A stretch of 64,000 bases of DNA from Setomelanomma holmii (GCA_010015745.1 ML978235.1:1-64000); one strand, 5' to 3'; positions 22,377 through 33,940 are shown, counted from the stretch's first letter. Made by a program: numbers and translations. The notes: generated from the sequence alone by a model not told the origin.

Positions 22377-23884
22377 TTACGCATGAACACTAGCACCTGC
22401 ATGATCATGCTCGTGATCATGATCATGACCGTTCAACTTCTCATCCCACGGATGACCCTTCCCTACATCCTCCCACGGATCACCTTCCCACGTCATCCAC
22501 GACGCATGCCCCTTAACATTATCCTCCAAATCACCACACCTTCTACTTTCCCAACTATCCTTACCAGCAACAACAGCCCAATGCTTCCGCGCCCGTCCCG
22601 CCCAGTACTTCGCGCGATCCTCCCATCCGAAACTAGACCATGTGTACGCAAGGATTTCTTCGTACATGGCCGTTTCGGTGTGCAGGTCCTCTTCTTCAAG
22701 AGTCATGATGAGGTTTGGAAGGAGACCGAGGAGTTGGGGTGAGTCAGCTGGATCAGTTGGGAGAACGGATTCAAGGGCCTTGATCTCCGAGAGACGGTCG
22801 TTGGATTCCATGATGGCGTTTTCGCTAGATGTGCAGAGTGGGCAGAGACAGGTAAAGTTGAGGTTTTCTACGATGGAGCGTGTGCGTCGGCGGAAGGCGC
22901 GGCGCTCGAAGCCATCTGTAAAATGTCAGTGGTGAGGTCTATGCTTGTGGAAGTGAGGGGTCTTACAGCTGATGGTAATCTCTTCGCCTGGTTTGATATC
23001 TTTGAGTGCGACGACGTCGAATGCCAGGGTGTAGTCGTTGAAGCGCCACATGGCGTTCGGACGGCAAGCATGGTTGATCCGCTATGCAGTGTCAGCTTTC
23101 TTTGCTCGCTTCGACTATTAAATCGTTGGAGACCTACAGCGACTTCGGGCGTAACAGCCAGCAATTGCGGAATGTCATCGACCCACGGCCACTTCACTTC
23201 CAACCCGTTCGTCTTGATGACATCGAATGCTTCGCTGCCGTCCCAACTCTTGGCCAGATTCTTCAGTGTCTTGCTTATCTTCTCAGGCAATTGCTCAAGT
23301 GCGCGGCTCAAGACAAGTTCTCGTCGCGTCGTTGATAGCGTTTTGAGCAACGATCTGGCAACAAAAAGCACTGGCGTCTTGACGATGAGACTTTCACCAG
23401 CGATCACAGCAGCAATGTCCTTCTTGGCAAAGAGTCCTTTGCCTCGATCGTTGGTGTCTTTGACTTCCCACGTTCCCATCTCTTCACCGATTTGACCCTC
23501 TTGGCCACCAACTGCCATACCGAAAGACTCGAAGGTGATACTGGCAGCGACTTCCGGGGTAACAACAAAGCTTATGCCGCGGCCATTGTTGTAGTTCGTG
23601 TTGGTATATGTACAGAATGTTTCGTGCACGCCCAGACCTTCCTCCTCCTTGCTTGGCAAAACCACATTTACACATGTCGGATAATGCGTCCATGGAAACG
23701 TGTTAGACGTATAGCCATCCTGCGAGACTGGACACACTGTTGGCGCTTTGTTGATGAGTCCATCGTACATCGTATGGCTGATGGCCGTGTAGAAAAGTTC
23801 CGCGGTGGCTCTCGATGAAAACAGAAAGGCCAATAGCACCAGGTCAACTGGCAGCAGCCCACGTCGTGATGGCGTTCTTGCCAT
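22377..23884 (-). CDS. SET-domain protein with N-terminal signal peptide
   Basis: Three exons on the minus strand give about 465 residues. Introns are at 23082-23137 and about 22918-22966, the second splitting the Tyr of ITISYGF. The SET domain opens with DRGKGLFAKKDIAAV. It has the cofactor and active-site core RINHACRPNAMWRF and the closing DIKPGEEITISYGFERR, then a post-SET cysteine cluster CLCPLC. This layout fits a protein lysine methyltransferase of the fungal SMYD/SET5-like class. The chosen start MARTPSRRGLLPVDLVLLAF carries a hydrophobic signal-like stretch, which is unusual for a methyltransferase but common in this fungal subgroup. An upstream in-frame start at 23956 is possible. 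The C-terminus is His-rich (HDHDHEHDH). Confidence 0.88.
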
Positions 23885-25240
23885 CGTCCGGAGAAATATA
23901 CACAATTTGAAGCAACCCGCCTCGAGGACTACGGAAGAGAAAGAACATGGTCTCAAGACTCAAAGATTGAAGTCGAGAGGAGTATCGCGTAGGCACGGAA
24001 GCCACGTTTCATCACGCCGAAATTTGGGGAACCCTGGTCTGAAACATGCCGGTTGTGGCATGACTTGTGCTATTTGATTGTGCCGAATCTGGCGATGCCC
24101 AGAAATGGCAGACATGAGATGCAGAAGAGTCTTCGAATGAATGGTGGATGATTGAGGTCCGGTTGTTGTGAGGCTTTGTCCGGCTAAATGCGCACGTGCA
24201 GAGAGTTTCCGACCAGCGCAGCGCGACCCTTTCCTCGCCCTATTCCTTTCTTCAACAAACCAACTTTGCTTGCCAAGCGTCGACACCGTCCACTTCTGTC
24301 TATTGCCCGTACTCCCTGGTGTCAACGAAAGGTACTTCGAGTCTTTAAGCTGCTTCGGCCACCCAAACAAGATCAAATCCGGAAGGTCCAATCAGTGTTT
24401 TCGATTACGCACACTGCAAAACGGGCAATTAAAAATGAAAACACGCGAGCGTGATTCTGTCCGCAAATCTGAAGCGAAAGCGATACACGTCTGTTTTCCT
24501 TTGGAGGGAGCTAGTCCCCAGTATGAAGCCAACTAGGAAAGATACTATCGAGATTATCGTGCTTGCGGCAAGGCCAGCAACCTTGAGAATTCGCATATAG
24601 CAAGTGGCTTCCAAGTCATCCAGACAAGCCCTGTTGAAAGAGATCAAGTTTGGTAAGATTCCTTGATATGAACATGTGGCTCACCTCCCACGTAAGTACA
24701 TGCATCAGTATATAGATTTCTCGTCATACTGCAACCCGTGACACGGCAGGATGACGGTATTGTTTACACCTTCTCGTTGGGAAGAACGATAATGATCAAT
24801 TGATATCGACGCGTGGAAGTCTGTAGGTCCGCGTACACTCCTTCGTCGTTGCGATCCTAATTTGTTGCAGATTGCCACATCTGGACAACTATCGACTACC
24901 AGGTAGTGAGATGCGCCTGCGCACTTATTCCACGGCTATAGTGGTCGAGTGTTGGGCTTGGACGGCGCAACGCCACCTCCATGCATATAGCCATGCACGG
25001 ACAGCGCACAGTAGTCGTACCCCACTTTCTCATCCATGCCTTGCTCGAGAAGCCTTCGTCGTTCCCGCAAGCTGCTACTCGAATTTCTCACTCGTGGAAT
25101 GACTCCACGACCGCCTTCTTCCAAGGGACTAAGCCGCCTTACTACTTCAATGTCACGTACTTTCACTTGGCAGTCTGCCGGACTCAATGAGGCTAGATTC
25201 CGAGCTTTGGCCAGTCTTCTGCGTATCAAGACTGATAGAT
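23885..25240. other. Intergenic, no gene seen
   Basis: About 1.35 kb. Several short overlapping ORFs occur on both strands without start context or recognisable protein. No repeat was identified. Confidence 0.5.
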
Positions 25241-25257
25241 AAGCTGGGGAGCGCTTG

Positions 25258-26616
25258 CAACAGGACCAGCGGATTCACCTTCAACGCGACTATGACAGTG
25301 ATAATGACGACTTTTGTGATACATGTTCAATTTCTGCGGACATATTGTCGTTTTTCCGCGAGTCTCAGCTGAGGGAGACATATCAAGATCGTGTTGCCGA
25401 GCTCGTCTCTCACTCCAAGGGCGATCGAGATGTTGCAGCCGTGTTATTAGAGGAGCGTCAGGAGGGCATGAACATGGTTGTTGCCAAGAATGAAGGATTC
25501 AATCAAGCAGACAGAAAATTCTTGCGCAAGCTCCAGAAGCTGCTGAGAGATGTTGGGAGGGCTTCAAGAAAGATGTACATCAACGTGACGATATCTGTGT
25601 TAACAATGTGCAAGTGTATGACAAGGGGCCACGCGATACGCTTTGGGAAGCCATGCTGGGCTACTTCGAGAATCGTCGAAGGGAGTGTGTGCAAGATTTT
25701 CGAATTGCGGCCCAAAGGTCCCTACGATATCCTCTGTAGTAGGCGCCACGACTCCAACTCCGTCTCAGCTCCGAACCTATATTGCCGTGTTGATCGGAGT
25801 ATCCGGAAGGAACTCAAGAGGTGATATGGGGTCATCAGCATATGCAGTCTGGAATGGTTACAATGAAGAAGATTTCCTGCAAGTCTATAATGGCAAGGAT
25901 GGAGATGCTAGACGACTCAGAAACAACGTCGGATTTCTCGGTCAACTCTTTACCGGATTTTTGGTCCTGGTTCGTACCATGGAACGCCTGAGCAGATTTT
26001 TACACCTGACAATCACGCCGCTGCAATCGATCGGCTGGAATGATAGGCGTATTCACAAGGTCTGGTCTTTGAAGCAGACATTCCAGTCCCTTGGTCTTGT
26101 GTTAAACGAAGAGACAGTCAAGAACGTCTTTGGTCGCACGTGGACGTTTTCTAGCCTCACCAGAGAGTTTGATAAATCGCAAGGACAAGACCGACAAATT
26201 CATGCAGAAGTACAACTCGCACTGTAACATTGAGCCGGTCCTCAAGATATCGAATGTACTGTTTACATCGGGTGCAGTAAGAATAGTTGCTTCACATGGT
26301 GGAGTTCTTGACGGCCTTGGAATCTAGTCGAACTCGAGCGTCCCACAGAAAGATACACGATGCATGGACGGTGCCAAAGCTACAGTCCCTTCCTCTTGAG
26401 CAAGGAGAGAGACTGGTTTGTACAATAAAATTAGTGGAGAGTGTTATCAGATCTCGAATACACAGGCCACAACACAAGAAATCGCCGCCTGCCAAGGAGT
26501 CTACCCTTGGTGGTTCCTCTATCGTAACAGAGACACAAATACCTAGCTATATAGGAGCAAAGAGCTTCATACTAAATAATCTCGCAAAGCACCGCGGAGA
26601 AGCTCAAGACGGGTAA
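25258..26616 (+). pseudogene. Decayed deaminase-like gene (OTT_1508-like fungal family)
   Basis: Coding-like sequence runs through three frames. The first frame holds DFCDTCSISADILSFFRESQ up to the LRKLQKLLRDVG segment. The second frame (about 25560-25735) holds FKKDVHQRDDICVNNVQVYD and DTLWEAMLGYFENRRRE. The third, from about 25740, holds AVWNGYNEEDFLQVYNGKDG through IHAEVQLAL. The last part carries the zinc-deaminase-like motifs HAEVQLAL and GCSKNSCFT, with KIHDAWTVP after them. Two in-frame stops (TAA, TGA) follow HAEVQLAL, and a one-base shift follows the second Cys. Both stops could come from CAA and CGA by C-to-T changes. The frame breaks are too many for introns, so this is called a pseudogene. 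The family name is from motif memory only. Confidence 0.65.
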
Positions 26617-26632
26617 TTGTCCAACAGCCACC

Positions 26633-27928
26633 TTGGAGCCCTCTAATAACGTGTTAGTAAGGTATCATGAAGGTCCAGCATCGCAGGAGCCATATCTTCC
26701 CGATATTAATGACATGAATGCATCATCAGAAAGGGTCTCGACCACTGTCATCGGCCCTGAAGGCGGAGCTTGTGGAATGTGCGAACAGAGAAATGGAAAA
26801 CGCTGCCCTTACTGCGACCGAGGATGGTATTGTAGCAGAAAATGTGCACAGCAATATACGAGTCATCGATTCAATTGCTCAGGACAATCTATTACGTCGG
26901 TGGACTATCTTGTGAAAGCGATCTACGAGGACCAGATCCCAAATGATCCCCGGACTGTCGAAGATTACGACTTCGGTCGCTGCCAAACATGTGCCGAGAA
27001 GCCTCATGTTCTTGGTCTCTACGGCGGCCTTATAAGGCACGAAATGGTATTTAGCAAAGACCTCCATAAATGGAGAACCGAAGGAAGACTTGTCGAAAAC
27101 ATCGTCGCGGCTTTCTCGGCTATACCAGCGAAATCTCGTGGTGGATATCATCCCTGGTTCTTGCAGAATCAGGGCATGTTTGAGCCTCCCTCATCAGAAC
27201 AAACGCATCAGCCCACTAACCTCTTGGCAAAAGCCTTCAAAGAGGCATGGGAGTTTCCCCACCCAGGGGTTAGCGCTCTGCACTTCACCGACCTGGAGCC
27301 AACTGAGAAGCGCGATGCCTTCTTTATGCTTGCAATGGCGCGAGAGCATATGTATCCAAATCCAACCGATTCTGCTGACTTGTGGTACAATTTCGAATTC
27401 TGCTCGTGTCTGAATGTACATGAAGAAAGTAAGCTCGGCGGATTGTATGACACGCTGCTGCATGGTAACAAGTTCCGCGTCGATTACAATAAGAGCTTGG
27501 GTGTATCGATCTCGGACATTCCGTACCTGCCCACAGCGACTTTTGAGGAGTTTTGGAAGGCCTATAGTGCAGGGAGGCTAGTGCCCCTGATGGATAAATA
27601 TGGCCTGACCCAAGAACGTCGGCGGTTTCCAAACCTCACACAGTTATTCAAGAGTCGTCAAGCCAGTCGTGATCCAACGGTATGGAGGCTATGCCACTAT
27701 TTGGCTCTTGAACCGACAGATCCTCGGGTGCCTGACGAATTCAAACTTGGCTCAGAATTTCGGCTTTACATCCACACTCAATGCGCGCAACAGAATCGAA
27801 TTGAGAGGCTTGTACAAGCGGCTTCTTAACAGGACGCAGCCCTTGGAGGGTGGACAAGCGCGAAATACTGGAAACTTGCTTGCTTTCGCACAAAAGGAAT
27901 TTCAAACTCTGGACCCAGGCGTAGAATA
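26633..27928 (+). pseudogene. MYND-type zinc finger protein, C-terminus frameshifted
   Basis: A long frame (first ATG 26714, open from about 26600) carries a MYND-like finger: CGMCEQRNGKRCPYC, then WYCSRKCAQQYTSHRFNC. About 300 residues of fungal-specific sequence follow (FKEAWEFPHPGVSALHFTDL, ADLWYNFEFCSCLNVHE). At about 27740 the family-like C-terminus switches frame: the open frame runs to an unlikely tail ending at 27829. The adjacent frame gives AQNFGFTSTLNARNRIELRG, then LYKRLLNRTQPLEGGQARN, to a stop at 27928. This is best explained by a one-base indel. The frame is open upstream of the first ATG. The gene may once have been joined to the deaminase-like gene at 25258 as one multidomain protein. 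Confidence 0.6.
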
Positions 27929-28409
27929 AACGTTGGGACAGCTTTGATGATGGGCACTATTGTCAGTCACCAAAACGTGAAAGCGCCTTGGTTGTCTGTA
28001 CACGAAATAGCGACTTCGAATATCCAGTGCGAGAGCTGGAGATTTCTCAAGGAGGAAGCTACGAGAGATTGTTGTTGGTGTTCGGATGCCGGTCAGCGCG
28101 TGCCCTGCGTGCGGTCAAATGCGACTACCCCGCCCTTTACACGATTTGAGATAGGCCGACTACTACACCGGAAACGGCAACATCGAGCAACTTTTTGACC
28201 AATGATACAACGATGCTGCATGTCCGCGTCACTTGCATAAGTTCTGGCCGTCCGGGTGCTCAGTACGTCATCGATCTACCTGACGTGATTCGCCTCGGCT
28301 ATATACGTCAACAACAATAATATTTGTTCGCAAACGCGACAGAGATCACTTCTTCACTTGACAAATTTCAAAACGAAAGCATCTTGAGGAAATTACTGCG
28401 CGAGTAAAC

Positions 28410-29298
28410 ATGGCCGACGACAAGAAGAGACAAGCTAAGCGCGTTGCCGCTGAGAACGGCGTGTGCGTTGTACCATTCTCTCAGCAAAACACTGCAATTG
28501 CAATTGCTAACAAATCATGCAGTGTCAACCCGTCTGGCGCAGCTATATTGGGTGCTGCACCACTCTATCTCGCGCTCATTCCAGTAACGTACGCGACATT
28601 CAAGATCCGATGCGACACCAATCGCTGTGATGATCACGTGCTTCGTCAACTAACATCTACGCAGTTCCTACCTCACCAAACCCGATAGCATAATCCAATC
28701 CCTCACTCACGCCTTGATCAAAGTCCTTCCCGGAGTCGGGGTACGTAACGAGACACCTCTACTATCAATTTACAAGCCCACCAAATCTCACCACCCACCA
28801 GACGACAGCAATCACATCCGGACGCGCCATCCCTGCCCTCTCCGCACTCTACATCTTCTGGGCCTTCGGCGCATCCGGCGCTGCCTCCGCCGCCGGCCAA
28901 GCCATGGGCCGCGAAGAAGGCCTCGACAACGAGCATCCGCGCAAACATATCGGTAACCTGGATGGCTTGCCGTTGAGATTGCGCAGTGCGCATTACGCGC
29001 TGATGGAAAACTTCCCTGGTACGTAAATTCTTGATCCGCTTTCCGTTGGAATGGTTGATTTGGTTCGGTGATGGTGCTGATACTCATTACAGGTTTTGCG
29101 CTTTCAGCTGCACTCGCGCAAGTCATTGCGCCTACAGATGCGCAGATCGTTAATCTGCTTGGTTTCCACGTGATCGCAAAGTTGCTCGTGCACTATCCAG
29201 CTTATTTGACCAATATTGCTGTTCCAAGGACGTTTGCGCATATCAGCGCAACGGCGGCGTTGATCAATGTGTGCTGGAGGTTAGCTGCTGGGAACTGA
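28410..29298 (+). CDS. MAPEG-like small integral membrane protein
   Basis: Spliced from about four exons. The start is MADDKKRQAKRVAAENG, with a hydrophobic segment AAILGAAPLYLALIPVTYA. An exon follows with SYLTKPDSIIQSLTHALIKV, then AIPALSALYIFWAFGASGAA. The final part has LDNEHPRKHIGNLDGLPLRL, RSAHYALMENFPGF and helices up to NVCWRLAAGN. The DN.HPR...L.G...R...AH.N..ENFP pattern is characteristic of fungal MAPEG relatives (glutathione and eicosanoid-metabolism membrane proteins). The last two introns (28741-28801 and 29020-29092) are clear. The first intron region near 28460-28520 is uncertain because the sequence there is also open without splicing. Confidence 0.75.
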
Positions 29299-30210
29299 TT
29301 CCTTTGTCAATAAGGAGAGGACTTAGAAGAGGTTCAAGGATATTGTGCAGGATATAGGTAACATGTGTTTTTTGGCAATCAAGTCGGTACAGGTCGGACT
29401 GATGGCAGTGTGAGAATACTGTTTCGTACATAGGGGAGGTATATCAACCAAAGGATTGTCTGCTCTGGCTTCAGTTCCGAGACTAGGCGCGCATCCACCT
29501 GTAGCGACTTCCGAAACCAAGGCGACCAGGCATAAGACGGAATCGCTGACTATATTACATTGGGAACGTTGTGTTATACACAATGCCACAATAGTTCCTG
29601 CCTGGTTAACGAGTCTGGTAACAGGGACGAGGAACAGCACACCACAACATAACGATGGCGATGGGACAAGAGACAACTAGGTTTCCCGTCCGCTCAGCGC
29701 TAATCAAGTAACGTGACGGCGCATTTGCAGTTAGGTGGGTGAGCACTCGTGAATACCCACTGTTGTGTGTTTGTGCCTTCTTGCGGATACAAGAGCACCG
29801 GAACTTTACACAATTTCGACATTTGACCTCTCTTAATAATGCATATAAATCCAGACTTCCCAATTCCTGCTGTTTAGCGTGTTCGATTCTACAAGCTATC
29901 TTCAAGGCATAACGTGTGTGTAAACCGATCATTTAATCTTCCTTGGGAATATGCAACACTTAACCTCAGTGATGACGAGGATCTTCACGTGTGTGGATAG
30001 AAGCCACCTGAATGAAGACTAGCGATATTCTCAAGAGGACTGCTGATATTTAGTTATCACTATGACTAGCTATGAAATGTTTCACATGTCCCATACCATG
30101 AAATGCCTTGCCAAACCACTTGACCACCGCTTAGTCTAAGTCGCAGCTATAGACGTATCTACCATGTGTCAACGTGGTGCTTTCGTCACGACCTCGGAAA
30201 TCAAGTGCGA
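29299..30210. other. Intergenic, no gene seen
   Basis: About 0.9 kb between the MAPEG-like gene and the convergent UstYa-like gene. Short ORFs only. Confidence 0.5.
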
Positions 30211-31310
30211 TCATGGCGGTGTTTCCATCGGAACGACTCCAGATGGCTTTGTTGGTATAGAAAGCTGATGCTCGTTACCGAGCTCCCATTGCCACGTTAC
30301 GTCGCGGTCACGGTTCCATGCCACTAGTTTGTCCCACTTTTTGCACTTGTGCACGGTGTTGAAATTTGGGTAAGGCATGTCTCGGCCTTTTACCCAATTA
30401 TAGGTCAGAAGCGACACGTCGCCATGACACATGATGGTCTGCCGGAGTGTTTCGATACAGTGCCCTTCTTCAATTAGTATTGTAACTAGATTGAGCCCTT
30501 GCCGACTCACCGAGATGTCCTTGTACAACGAATTCCGAGGAGCCGGCAAAACTGCCTTCATGCTCGTTGTAGTAATCGCGATGAAGACTTTTACGAAGAA
30601 GATCCTTGAAAGTCACTTAGCATGAAGATGCTCGATCTAAACACCATAATGCTTACCACACAATGCAATTGATGAAACACATCTAGCGACGCAAGATAAT
30701 TTCCTGTCCCTCGGTCCTTCTCAAGTGTTACAGCACTTTCAGAGAACGGGTTTACAGCTTCCCATTGTTCTCTCGTGACGCCAATCGCACCACCGGTAGG
30801 ACCTTTGGTGTTGTTAGACTGCAAATTCCAGGAAAAGGATTGTGACTTGCTCTCGGTAATGTTGTCCCACGCCGCATCAGCCTCCGGTCCGAAGCCGGTG
30901 TACTTGCTCTCGAGGCCAAATGTTCCCTTGAACCTTCGAACTTCATACTCGATGCCGTCATCGATACCGTCAACTATCGAATCTATCAGGACACTGGCCA
31001 TTTCCTGTGGGTATATGACGCTCTACTTACCCCACTGCCCAAGCATCCTTCCACAGGCCTTTTCCTGATCAGACTTAGGCTTGTGTAAACAGCGTATACT
31101 CGAGATAGTAACTGTGACCATAACCAAGTTGAGGGCGCAGGAGATAATCGCAAACCATGTTAGACAAAGGATTCGCGTGCGAGTCTGACGAGTACCGATA
31201 TCGCTGGGCTTGTGCATTAGATGCTCTTCATGTTCATCGCTTAAAGACAATGAAGTCTTTGAGGAATTCTCCAATGGTAGGTATGCTGGACGTGTGTTGC
31301 TTGTGTACAT
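30211..31310 (-). CDS. UstYa-type (DUF3328) oxidase-like protein
   Basis: Four exons on the minus strand (31310-31031, 30982-30657, 30604-30511, 30464-30211) encode 317 residues with all frames joining. An N-terminal cytosolic stretch is followed by one transmembrane segment at about residues 47-70 (ILCLTWFAIISCALNLVMVT). The luminal domain has FGPEADAAWDNI. It carries the two HxxHC signature motifs of the family: HQLHC in FHQLHCVDLLRKSLHRDYYN, and HLGHC, formed across the last intron and followed by IETLRQTIMCHGDVS. Family members such as UstYa/UstYb catalyse oxidative cyclisation of ribosomal peptides (ustiloxin, phomopsin, asperipin). Others act on non-ribosomal peptides. This copy is intact and divergent from a small secreted-peptide gene at 32009. 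Confidence 0.88.
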
Positions 31311-31659
31311 GATAGAAGTTCGCCGATAGATTGTGGAAGGTTACTGACGATAGGTAACAGAGGATAGAAGTCCCGTGCCAAAAATTTATATGCAGCTCGA
31401 AACAGTATTTTGGCTGTCTTTGCGCTTGGCTATTGACTGGCACGTTGCCAGGCTCGTGTGTCCTTCGAACCCTGTAACATAATGCTTGACGGAATTCAGC
31501 ATCTCCCCGAGTTCCAGTAGATAAGAAATACAGGGTATGGAGCGAGACCCGTGGCTCCCTCATCGTTGATCAGACCCCGATCTTGGTCATATCACTGACT
31601 GCAGCTCTTACCCCTCACTTTGCATGCGCCTTGAATCTTCTACCTGTCAAACTAGAGTC

Positions 31660-31797
31660 TGTTATCAGAACCTTCCAGATCCGGCGCTGACATTGCATGC
31701 GACACACGGTCTTCAGAGGACGTTCAGCACGCCTTCAGGTTGGTCTGAGCCACTCATCTTCAGCCTTGTTATCGGTGTATTCCAAATCCGGCGCTCA
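31660..31797. promoter_or_regulatory. Two copies of a 31-bp motif in the shared divergent promoter
   Basis: The 698-bp region 31311-32008 separates the UstYa-like gene (minus) from the secreted-peptide gene (plus). It holds two direct copies of a 31-base segment at 31660-31690 and 31767-31797. The layout is TGTTATC, a variable part, TTCCA, R, then ATCCGGCGCT; 24 of 31 positions match. TTGCATGCG also occurs twice (31619 and 31694). The TCCGG core resembles a half-site for Zn2Cys6 factors. Co-regulation of both genes is an inference. Confidence 0.5.
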
Positions 31798-32008
31798 TGT
31801 TACAATGATTTGAGATTGTCCAAAACTTTACACCGGCGATTCAGAAGCCAAGCTGAAGAATTCTGTCGCAGACATACAAGTGCCAGAGCATATCATCACA
31901 CTCTCCTTTGCCCTTATCCTCATCGCAACCTGATACTTAAGCTTCTACTCACTATTTCGTAAAATCCCACACCCGAAGATCTGTAGCAACAGGCTATCCT
32001 TATAAAAC

Positions 32009-32239
32009 ATGCGACTTACTCTTATCCTACTTGCGGCAGCAGCCACTGTTGCCATTCCTATTGGTAAGCCAAGCACGAAACGGAGGTGAACTTGTTCAAA
32101 TTGACGTTTGTTGATAGCTGAGCCTGCCGCAAATCTGAATATGGACAAGCGCGAACCTTCGAGCAAGTGGAATGCTGGAGCTTGGAGCAACTTCGTGAAA
32201 GTTTATGCATTCGAGGACAAGAACAAGCGCAAGCTTTGA
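32009..32239 (+). CDS. Small secreted peptide precursor with Kex2 sites, possible RiPP precursor
   Basis: Two exons (32009-32063 and 32118-32239) joined across a canonical GTAAGC...GATAG intron encode 58 residues. The first ~15 are a signal peptide (MRLTLILLAAAATVA). A short pro-region ends in the dibasic site DKR. The segment after it begins EPSSKWNAGAW, contains VKVYAFED and ends at a second dibasic site NKR with only two residues left (KL). This is the architecture of a Kex2-processed precursor releasing one peptide of about 24 residues, with one Tyr and two Trp. It is divergent from the UstYa-like gene, whose relatives modify Tyr-containing Kex2-released cores. A small secreted effector or pheromone-like peptide is an alternative. 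Too short for routine ORF detection. Confidence 0.6.
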
Positions 32240-32517
32240 GGGTAGCAAACTGCGAACATGCAGTTATGGTAGTGACTTGGTATGAGATATGGACACACGG
32301 GAGATACATCGAGCCAGCCAAGATAATTCAAGGCCATATTTTGCCGTATAGGTCTATTCTCCGATAGTCTTTGCGCCCCTCGCGGGTGCTCGTGTCGAAG
32401 TGAAGGTAAAAGAACTCAATGACCCCCAAGACGCCTCCTGCAAGGTGGTGCACATGTCATCCCCCAAAAGTCAGTCCGATAAGCGCTCAGACATATCAGC
32501 CAAGACGAAGCAATGGC

Positions 32518-33940
32518 CTAGGCCCTCTTCGCCAAGAGATAATTGAGAGGATTCAGCCAGCTCCACCAGCTCCTACCATTCTCCGGATCAGCCAGTAGCT
32601 TATGCACAGCAAGTGCACAGCCGTAAGAAGACTGGTCTGTGATACTGTTAGCCAGTATGGTGTTAAAGTGTGTGACTTCACTTACAGCCGTAGCCTCCGT
32701 GGCCGTAGTTGTGCACGACTGTGACGCCGGAGACTGACTCCTTCTCCAATCGAATTCCTGCATCCCGGACAGGGCGCAGTCCCGCAGTATGGCGCAGTAC
32801 TTCCAACTCGCCTCCATCCTTCCCTGATAGGAGATCTGGCCCGAGCGCAATCGCTCGCTTCATCATTCTTTCGGACAAAGCTGAGTCAATCTCCCCATTT
32901 GCATCATGCTTCTGGTACGACCCGCCGATGACGATTTCATCTACCAGGCTGAGCGTAAGATTTTGGAGACTTGATTAAGGTGACTCACCTTTTCCACGTG
33001 GCATGACATACATCGTGTCCGTTGGGCCATCATCTGTGCCGGAGGTTGTGATAAGTCCCCAGACTGAGCCGCGAGCTACGATCAATTGGCCCCTGACAGG
33101 ATACACCGAAGTATCCTGAACACCTCCTAGCTTTGACGCCAGGAGTCCGGTGCAGTTAATGAGTGCCTCTGCAGGCCTCTGACTCTCGTGCATGGTTGCA
33201 GCATCCAAGATATGCCCAATGGTAGCCCGTTTGACAACAACCCCAGACTCTTTCAGTTTGCGAAGCAGATAGAGCAAATAGACGTCCACGTCAATACCCA
33301 CGGATTTGAAGGTCACACCACTATCATACTCATCCGTGAGTTCGTCTCGGCGAAGATCGCGAAACTAGTCTTGTGAGCATTGTCTCCAGAGCTTCATTAT
33401 AGGAAACAGCGCATACCTCGGGGAGCATATCCTTAAACCAAGGTCGATCTGAATGTAGTTCAGTTGCCCAATGACGATGAGAGTCGACATCCTTCTTCCT
33501 GTTCCATAACATGACCGCTTCTACAATCAGCCTTGCTTGTAAAGGTACAAATTCAAAACTAACGAGTGACCTGGACTCCCGCTTCTGGAGCTGTCTGAGC
33601 CAATTCCCAGAGGTAGGGGAAGGTGAGCATGTCATATTCAGATTCTTTACTTCCTTGCGCGGAAACCCTTACTCGTTTAGAGCTTTCAAACTTCGTTGGC
33701 TGCACGACTTACGGAAGAAAGTTGGCACCAGCCCACGGAGACGTGTATTCTGGCGCTGTGTCGCCGGGCAAATGCTGGGCTATCAAAGTGATGTCGAAAC
33801 CGCCTTTTTGTGCGAGAACAAGGCTGGTCGTGAGCCCCGACACGCCACCCCTGCAGCACAAGATTCAGTCCTCGGTTCTCAGTCATTGATGCCGGACTTA
33901 CTGACCCGACCACAACAACTCGCGTTGGTTCTTTACCCAT
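32518..33940 (-). CDS. D-amino-acid oxidase family FAD enzyme
   Basis: Spliced from about six exons on the minus strand, starting MGKEPTRVVVV at 33940. The first intron (33851-33905) rebuilds the flavin-binding motif VVVVGGGVSGL. Next come HLPGDTAPEYTSPWAGANF, the canonical DAO dinucleotide/FAD region, then YDMLTFPYLWELAQTAPEAG and PWFKDMLPE. The C-terminal half has ALINCTGLLASKLGG, VYPVRGQLIVARG, GLRPVRDAGIRLEKE and the DAO signature VVHNYGHGGYGYQSSYGCA. The enzyme oxidatively deaminates D-amino acids to keto acids, ammonia and H2O2. The C-terminus LLAKRA is not a clear peroxisomal PTS1. Some middle exon junctions (33560-33710) are uncertain, but no obligatory lesion was seen. Confidence 0.87.

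Noticed and set aside
31001..31030. In-frame TAG that seemed to break the UstYa-like gene
   Set aside because: A canonical 48-bp intron (GTAAGT...GATAG, 30983-31030) removes it and keeps the frame into DSIVDGIDDG.
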